Below are positions 60,238-64,000 of a DNA stretch of 64,000 nucleotides, piece by piece. Under the pieces are notes generated by a model that saw only the letters and a list, made by a program, of their open reading frames with translations, did not search any database and was not told where the DNA came from. This DNA is from CBDDEI01 sp965226775 (GTDB lineage: Bacteria; Chloroflexota; Dehalococcoidia; SHYD01), in NCBI GenBank assembly GCA_965226775.1, contig CBDDEI010000002.1:1240001-1304000 (forward strand), in the 5' to 3' direction. Position 1 is the first letter of the stretch. Each line of letters opens with the position of its first letter. A program made the translations under genes and the position numbers.

Positions 60238-60570
60238 ATGCAAGTACGGGCACAAGTACGAGGGTTGCGTCGTTCACCTACCAAGGTGCGGCCTATCCTG
60301 GGAGCTATCAAAGGGAAGCCGGCAGCGGCGGCCATAGAGATCCTGCGCCTGCTGCCATCGCCCGTCGCGGCAGAGGTAGCCAAGGCGGTGAAGTCTGCCA
60401 TGGCCAACGCCGAGAACAACTACGGCATGCTGCCGTCCCGCTTGCAGGTAGTGGCGGTGTCCGCCGACCCTGGGCCAACCTGGAGACGCTTCAAGGCGCG
60501 CGCTCGTGGCCGTATAAGTCCGATTATCAGAAGGACATGTCACGTTACCGTGGCCGTGGATGAGGTGTAG
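60238..60570 (+). CDS. rplV: Ribosomal protein uL22
   Basis: 50S protein with a beta hairpin in the exit tunnel. The ATG at 60238 gives 110 residues; the frame extends upstream into rpsS without conservation, and GGAGCG precedes this ATG. RAQVRGLRRSPTKVRPIL, SAMANAENNYGM and PTWRRFKARARGRISPII are typical. Confidence 0.95.
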   Translation: MQVRAQVRGLRRSPTKVRPILGAIKGKPAAAAIEILRLLPSPVAAEVAKAVKSAMANAENNYGMLPSRLQVVAVSADPGPTWRRFKARARGRISPIIRRTCHVTVAVDEV

Positions 60571-60572
60571 GC

Positions 60573-61274
60573 ATGGGACAAAAAACGCATCCAACGGGAT
60601 TTAGGCTTGGTGTTATCAAGACCTGGCAAGGACGCTGGTGCGCCCCGAGGGTCAAGCTCTATACTCAGCAGCTCCATGAGGATCTGGCGGTACGTAGCGC
60701 AATCATGGAGCGGCTGCCCGATGCCGGCATCTCTAGAGTAGAGACAGAGCGAGGCGCCAACCAGTTGACGGCTACTATTTATACGGCGCGGCCAGGCATC
60801 GTCATTGGGCGAGGCGGTCAGCGCGTGGACGAGCTGCGGCTGGCTATGGAAGAGCTAACCGGCAAGCGGGTCCGCATCAATATTCAAGAAATCCGGGTTC
60901 CAGACCTGGAAGCCAACCTGGTGGCCCGCAGCATTGCCGAGCAGCTTGAGCGGCGTGTAGCCTACCGCCGAGCTATCAAGCAGACGGCGAATCGTGTGCT
61001 GCAACGTGGGGCGTTGGGAGTGAAGGTGCTCTGCGCCGGGCGCTTGGGCGGTTCTGAGATGAAGCGACGGGAGTTAGAGCACCACGGCCGAGTGCCGTTG
61101 CACACTCTCCGCGCCGATATTGACTATGGCTTCGCGGAAGCCCGTACCACACTGGGACGCATTGGCATAAAAGTGTGGATCTATAAAGGCGATGTGCTGC
61201 CGGAACGGGCCGTCCGGGCTGCTGAAGTAGCAGCGGCAGCGGAATCACCGGCTGAGGGAGGAGCAGCGTCGTAG
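60573..61274 (+). CDS. rpsC: Ribosomal protein uS3
   Basis: 30S protein at the mRNA entry with helicase activity. It has 233 residues: GQKTHPTGFRLGVIKTWQGR, the KH domain with YTARPGIVIGRGGQRVDEL, and GRLGGSEMKRRELEHHGRVP. The C-terminal tail is Ala-rich (AAAAESPAEGGAAS). It starts two bases after rplV. Confidence 0.96.
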   Translation: MGQKTHPTGFRLGVIKTWQGRWCAPRVKLYTQQLHEDLAVRSAIMERLPDAGISRVETERGANQLTATIYTARPGIVIGRGGQRVDELRLAMEELTGKRVRINIQEIRVPDLEANLVARSIAEQLERRVAYRRAIKQTANRVLQRGALGVKVLCAGRLGGSEMKRRELEHHGRVPLHTLRADIDYGFAEARTTLGRIGIKVWIYKGDVLPERAVRAAEVAAAAESPAEGGAAS

Positions 61275-61277
61275 CGT

Positions 61278-61700
61278 ATGTTACAGCCTAGTCGTGTTAA
61301 GTATCGCAAAGTCCATCGTGGACGTCGCTCCGGCGTGACCCTTCGGGGCTCCACCGTTGCCTTCGGCGAGGTGGGACTGCAAGCACAGGAAGCGGTGTGG
61401 CTTACTGCTCGCCAGATAGAGGCGGCTCGTCGCGTCATCGTCCGTTACCTGCGCCGCGGCGGCGACATGTGGATTCGGGTGTTCCCGGATAAGCCGGTGA
61501 GCGCCAAACCTGCCGAGACTCGTATGGGTAGCGGTAAGGGTGCGCCTGATCACTGGGTAGCAGTGGTGAAGCGCGGCAGGATTATGTTTGAAGTTGCGGG
61601 TATTGACCGGGCGCTGGCTAAGGAAGCCCTGAAGCTGGCTGCTCAGAAACTGCCCATCCCCACCGCCGTTGTGGAACGGGTTGGGGAAGAATCGGCTTAA
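61278..61700 (+). CDS. rplP: Ribosomal protein uL16
   Basis: 50S protein near the A-site tRNA elbow. It has 140 residues: PSRVKYRKVHRGRRSGVTLR, VAFGEVGLQAQEAVWLTARQ, RRGGDMWIRVFPDKPVSAKP and RMGSGKGAPDHWVAVVKRGR are all conserved. Confidence 0.96.
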   Translation: MLQPSRVKYRKVHRGRRSGVTLRGSTVAFGEVGLQAQEAVWLTARQIEAARRVIVRYLRRGGDMWIRVFPDKPVSAKPAETRMGSGKGAPDHWVAVVKRGRIMFEVAGIDRALAKEALKLAAQKLPIPTAVVERVGEESA

Positions 61701-61723
61701 AGGCCAAGGACCGAGCATTAGTT

Positions 61724-61930
61724 ATGAACTACAAGGCTGAAGAATTACGGGGGCTTTCCGATAAGGATATACACGACGAGTTGAGCGCGGCGCACCGGGA
61801 GATGTTCAACCTACGCTTCCAGGTGTCAACGCACCAGGCTGCAAACACCGCAGACCTAAGCAAGGTGCGGCGCAAGATCGCTCGTATACTAACCATCTTG
61901 CGTGAGCGGGAACTCACGTTTGTTGAGTAG
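61724..61930 (+). CDS. rpmC: Ribosomal protein uL29
   Basis: A 68-residue coiled-coil 50S protein next to the tunnel exit. MNYKAEELRGLSDKDIHDEL, FNLRFQVSTHQAANTADLSK and VRRKIARILTILRERE match the family. It follows rplP by 23 bases. Confidence 0.94.
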   Translation: MNYKAEELRGLSDKDIHDELSAAHREMFNLRFQVSTHQAANTADLSKVRRKIARILTILRERELTFVE

Positions 61931-61943
61931 GAGCAGATAGCAC

Positions 61944-62246
61944 GTGTTTGAGAATCGCAAATTGCTCGAAGGCCGCGTAGTAAGCGACAAGATGGATAAG
62001 ACCGTGGTGGTGCAGGTGGTGCGTCGCACTCCGCATCCGCTATACCGGCGTATTGTCACCCGAAGCAAACGATACAAGGCCCATGACGCAGACAATAGCT
62101 GCAATATGGGCGATCTGGTGCGTATTGGGGAGTTCCGGCCCACGTCCAGGGAGAAACGCTGGCGTGTGGTGGAGATTATGGAGAAACGGCACGTTGCCGA
62201 GCTCCAGCCCAGTGAAATAACTGCGGCCAATACGGACAGTCAATAA
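61944..62246 (+). CDS. rpsQ: Ribosomal protein uS17
   Basis: 30S primary 16S-binding OB-fold protein. It has 100 residues with a GTG start: LLEGRVVSDKMDKTVVVQV, HPLYRRIVTRSKRYKAHD and GDLVRIGEFRPTSREKRWRV. The C-terminal tail is a little longer than in E. coli. Confidence 0.95.
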   Translation: MFENRKLLEGRVVSDKMDKTVVVQVVRRTPHPLYRRIVTRSKRYKAHDADNSCNMGDLVRIGEFRPTSREKRWRVVEIMEKRHVAELQPSEITAANTDSQ

Positions 62247-62258
62247 GGCAGGCGGAAG

Positions 62259-62627
62259 ATGATTCAGCAGTACACCAGGCTAAAAGTCGCAGATAACTCA
62301 GGCGCACGCCGCATCATGTGCATTAACGTGCTGGGCGGCACCGGTCGGCGCTACGCGAGCGTTGGCGACGTCATCGTGGCCTCGGTGAAGCAGGCGGCTC
62401 CCAATGCTGCGGTTAAGAAGGGGGATGTGGTGAGGGCGGTAGTAGTACGTGTCGCCAAGCTCTACCGGCGCCCTGATGGCTCCCACATCCGCTTTGACGA
62501 CAACGCGGCGGTGCTGCTCTCCGACCAGAACAACCCCCGGGGCACCCGAGTATTTGGCCCCATTGCCCGCGAGTTGCGTGAGAAGAATTTCATGAAGATT
62601 GTTTCCCTGGCGCCTGAGGTTCTGTAA
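62259..62627 (+). CDS. rplN: Ribosomal protein uL14
   Basis: 50S protein that forms bridge B5/B8 and is contacted by RsfS. It has exactly the canonical 122 residues: MIQQYTRLKVADNSGARRIM, VGDVIVASVKQAAPNAAVKK, DGSHIRFDDNAAVLL and GTRVFGPIARELREKNFMKI. Its last base is shared with the rplX start codon region. Confidence 0.97.
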   Translation: MIQQYTRLKVADNSGARRIMCINVLGGTGRRYASVGDVIVASVKQAAPNAAVKKGDVVRAVVVRVAKLYRRPDGSHIRFDDNAAVLLSDQNNPRGTRVFGPIARELREKNFMKIVSLAPEVL

Positions 62628-62944
62628 TGGCTGCAAAAGTTCGTAAGAACGATACGGTACTTGTGCTCAACGGCAAGGAGCGCGGCAAGCGTGGCAAAGT
62701 CGCGCGCGTGATGCCCGACGCTACGCGCGCCGTGGTGGAAGGGCTGAATATGGTGAAGCGCCACACGCGCCCCACGGGCATGGCCTCCACCGGTGGGATT
62801 ATCGAAAAAGAGGCGCCGCTCCATATCTCTAACCTGATGCTGGTGTGCAACAAGTGCGACCGGCCCGTCCGGGCAGGCTTTCAGTTCTTGGATGACGGCA
62901 GCAAGGTGCGCGCCTGCAGGCGCTGCGGCGAAGTGGTGGACTAA
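62627..62944 (+). CDS. rplX: Ribosomal protein uL24
   Basis: 50S assembly initiator with a KOW domain. It has 105 residues: KVRKNDTVLVLNGKERGKRG, GLNMVKRHTRP and GGIIEKEAPLHISNLMLV. The C-terminus keeps two Cys pairs (CNKC and CRRC), a zinc-ribbon-like end seen in several bacterial L24. The ATG overlaps the rplN stop (TAATG). Confidence 0.95.
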   Translation: MAAKVRKNDTVLVLNGKERGKRGKVARVMPDATRAVVEGLNMVKRHTRPTGMASTGGIIEKEAPLHISNLMLVCNKCDRPVRAGFQFLDDGSKVRACRRCGEVVD

Positions 62945-62953
62945 GAGGACGTT

Positions 62954-63505
62954 ATGGCTGCTACTGCACGTATGAAAGAGATGTATAAAGCGGAAATTGT
63001 GCCGACTCTGGTTCAGGAGTTCCGGTACGAAAACGTCATGCAGGTACCTCGTATCCAGAAAGTGGTGCTAAACATTGGCCTGGGTGAGGCGCTGCAGAAT
63101 GCCCGGGCGTTGGAAACCGCCTCGGCAGACCTGACGGCCATCACCGGCCAGCATCCGGTCATTACCCGGGCAAAGAGGTCCGTAGCGCAGTTCCGTATCA
63201 GAACGGGCATGGCCATCGGCATGATGGTGACGCTTCGTGATGTGCGCATGTGGGACTTCATGGATAAGCTGGTCAACTCTGCTATGCCCCGTATACGAGA
63301 CTTCCGAGGCATCTCCTCCGAAGGATTCGATGGGCGCGGCAACTTTAACTTAGGTCTACGGGAGCAGATTATCTTCCCGGAGATTGATTACGACAAGGTG
63401 GACCGCATCCGCGGCCTCCAAGTATCTGTGGTTACTACCGCCAAGACTGATGAAGAGGGGAAGCGGCTGCTCGAGTTATTGGGCATGCCCTTCGCCAAAG
63501 GCTAA
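62954..63505 (+). CDS. rplE: Ribosomal protein uL5
   Basis: 50S protein binding 5S rRNA and contacting P-site tRNA. It has 183 residues: YKAEIVPTLVQEFRYENVMQ, IQKVVLNIGLGEALQNA, TGQHPVITRAKRSVAQFRIR and RDFRGISSEGFDGRGNFNLG are conserved. Confidence 0.96.
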   Translation: MAATARMKEMYKAEIVPTLVQEFRYENVMQVPRIQKVVLNIGLGEALQNARALETASADLTAITGQHPVITRAKRSVAQFRIRTGMAIGMMVTLRDVRMWDFMDKLVNSAMPRIRDFRGISSEGFDGRGNFNLGLREQIIFPEIDYDKVDRIRGLQVSVVTTAKTDEEGKRLLELLGMPFAKG

Positions 63506-63523
63506 TCCCGGGGAGGAGCAAGC

Positions 63524-63709
63524 GTGGCCAAGGTATCGAAGATCGTCAAAGCGTCGCGGCCGCCCAAGTATCCGGTGCAGCAGCATAACCGCTGCCGAAG
63601 GTGCGGACGCCCGCGCTCGTATATGCGTATGTTTGCCCTTTGTCGCATCTGCTTCAGGGAGCTGGCTCTGGATGGACAGCTACCGGGCGTGCGGAAGTCT
63701 AGCTGGTAG
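63524..63709 (+). CDS. rpsN: Ribosomal protein uS14, zinc-binding type
   Basis: A 61-residue uS14 with a GTG start and the four zinc cysteines C24, C27, C40 and C43 (NRCRRCGRPRS and FALCRICFREL). The C-terminus is LPGVRKSSW, as usual. The zinc form is common in Chloroflexota, Firmicutes and Actinobacteria. Confidence 0.96.
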   Translation: MAKVSKIVKASRPPKYPVQQHNRCRRCGRPRSYMRMFALCRICFRELALDGQLPGVRKSSW

Positions 63710-63732
63710 GGCGTCGTTAGGAGATTGGTACG

Positions 63733-64000
63733 ATGAACCTTTCCGATCCTATTGCTGATATGCTCACCCGCTTGCGCAATGGAAGCATGGCTCGTCACGA
63801 GTTTGTGCTGGTCCCAGCTTCCAAGCTGAAGACAAACATTGCCCGCATTCTTAGGGATGAGGGTTTTGTGAAGGAGTTCCAGATGCTTCAGGACGGCCCG
63901 CAGGGTACGCTGAAGATATTCCTGAACTATGTGGACCGGCGCAGCGCAGCCATCAAAGGCTTGCGCCGTGTGAGCAAACCCGGCCTGCGTGTATACGTTG
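63733..64000 (+). CDS. rpsH: Ribosomal protein uS8 (partial, continues beyond the window)
   Basis: 30S protein that binds the central domain of 16S rRNA and represses the spc operon in E. coli. 89 codons are visible: NLSDPIADMLTRLRNGSMAR, VPASKLKTNIARILRDEGFV and the start of the second domain SAIKGLRR-like AAIKGLRRVSKPGLRVYV. The reading frame is open to the right edge. Confidence 0.95.
   Translation, partial: MNLSDPIADMLTRLRNGSMARHEFVLVPASKLKTNIARILRDEGFVKEFQMLQDGPQGTLKIFLNYVDRRSAAIKGLRRVSKPGLRVYV

Noticed and set aside
1..64000. CRISPR array, prophage, transposase genes
   Set aside because: No regularly spaced direct repeats, phage structural genes or transposase motifs were seen; only palindromic and MITE-like repeats without proteins.

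Overview
The window is a typical bacterial chromosome segment (roughly 55-60% GC by eye) that fits a Chloroflexota bacterium, most likely a Dehalococcoidia/SAR202-like lineage. This assignment is inference. It rests on the ribosomal protein S12 carrying an internal insert of the kind seen in Chloroflexota, the zinc-type S14, the str/S10/spc ribosomal cluster without tuf between fusA and rpsJ, the PAC2, DUF1802, DUF2277 and MoxR-DUF58-DUF4129 genes, and several paralogous amidohydrolases of the kind abundant in SAR202 genomes. Layout: bases 1-7370 hold a minus-strand anaerobic cobalamin operon. A promoter (TTGACG-17-TAGGAT), a cobalamin riboswitch and an intrinsic terminator precede cbiC, cbtB, cbtA, cbiX, cbiD, cbiT, cbiL(cobI), cbiF(cobM) and cbiG, which runs off the left edge. 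Between cbiL and cbiF lies a tandem duplication of about 209 bp made of a cbiF 5' end, a dispersed repeat and a piece of cbiL. Bases 7400-15400 hold housekeeping genes: mnmG, a DinB-like gene, dnaN, a TIGR00266/AIM24 gene, a serine hydrolase, a Nudix-fold protein without catalytic glutamates, an ArsC-type reductase, tRNA-Pro(GGG) and a DUF5808 gene. Bases 15500-46500 are a mosaic of single genes and short operons: amidohydrolases, a GH15 glucoamylase/trehalase, formamidase, two MFS transporters, a GT9 glycosyltransferase, msrB, YceI, an orphan peptide/nickel-type substrate-binding lipoprotein, a MoxR-DUF58-DUF4129 operon, panE, threonine synthase, a NodIJ-like ABC exporter, truncated haemoglobin, peroxiredoxin, DUF1232, two VOC proteins, DUF1802 and PAC2. 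Two of the amidohydrolases resemble LigI (2-pyrone-4,6-dicarboxylate lactonase) and LigJ (4-oxalomesaconate hydratase), consecutive steps of the protocatechuate/gallate 4,5-cleavage pathway. Bases 46500-53700 hold rlmN, a YugP-type protease, fmt, recA-recX, DUF971, a protein resembling nucleotide-modification-associated domain 3, and a sugar-nucleotide epimerase. Bases 53700-64000 are the str, S10 and spc ribosomal clusters, read rightwards off the edge in rpsH. A striking feature is the number of broken reading frames in otherwise well conserved genes: cbiF, ridA, one MFS gene, ligJ and fmt (two compensating shifts), an in-frame stop in the zinc ribbon of threonine synthase, and a Nudix stub. 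Either the assembly carries scattered indels or the genome is shedding accessory functions; reads would decide. No CRISPR array, prophage, transposase gene or defence island was seen. The best candidates for something undescribed are the chimeric cob-operon duplication, a MITE-like dispersed repeat with GTCATTCT/AGAATGAC ends, the structured rpsL leader, and the Nmad3-like gene.
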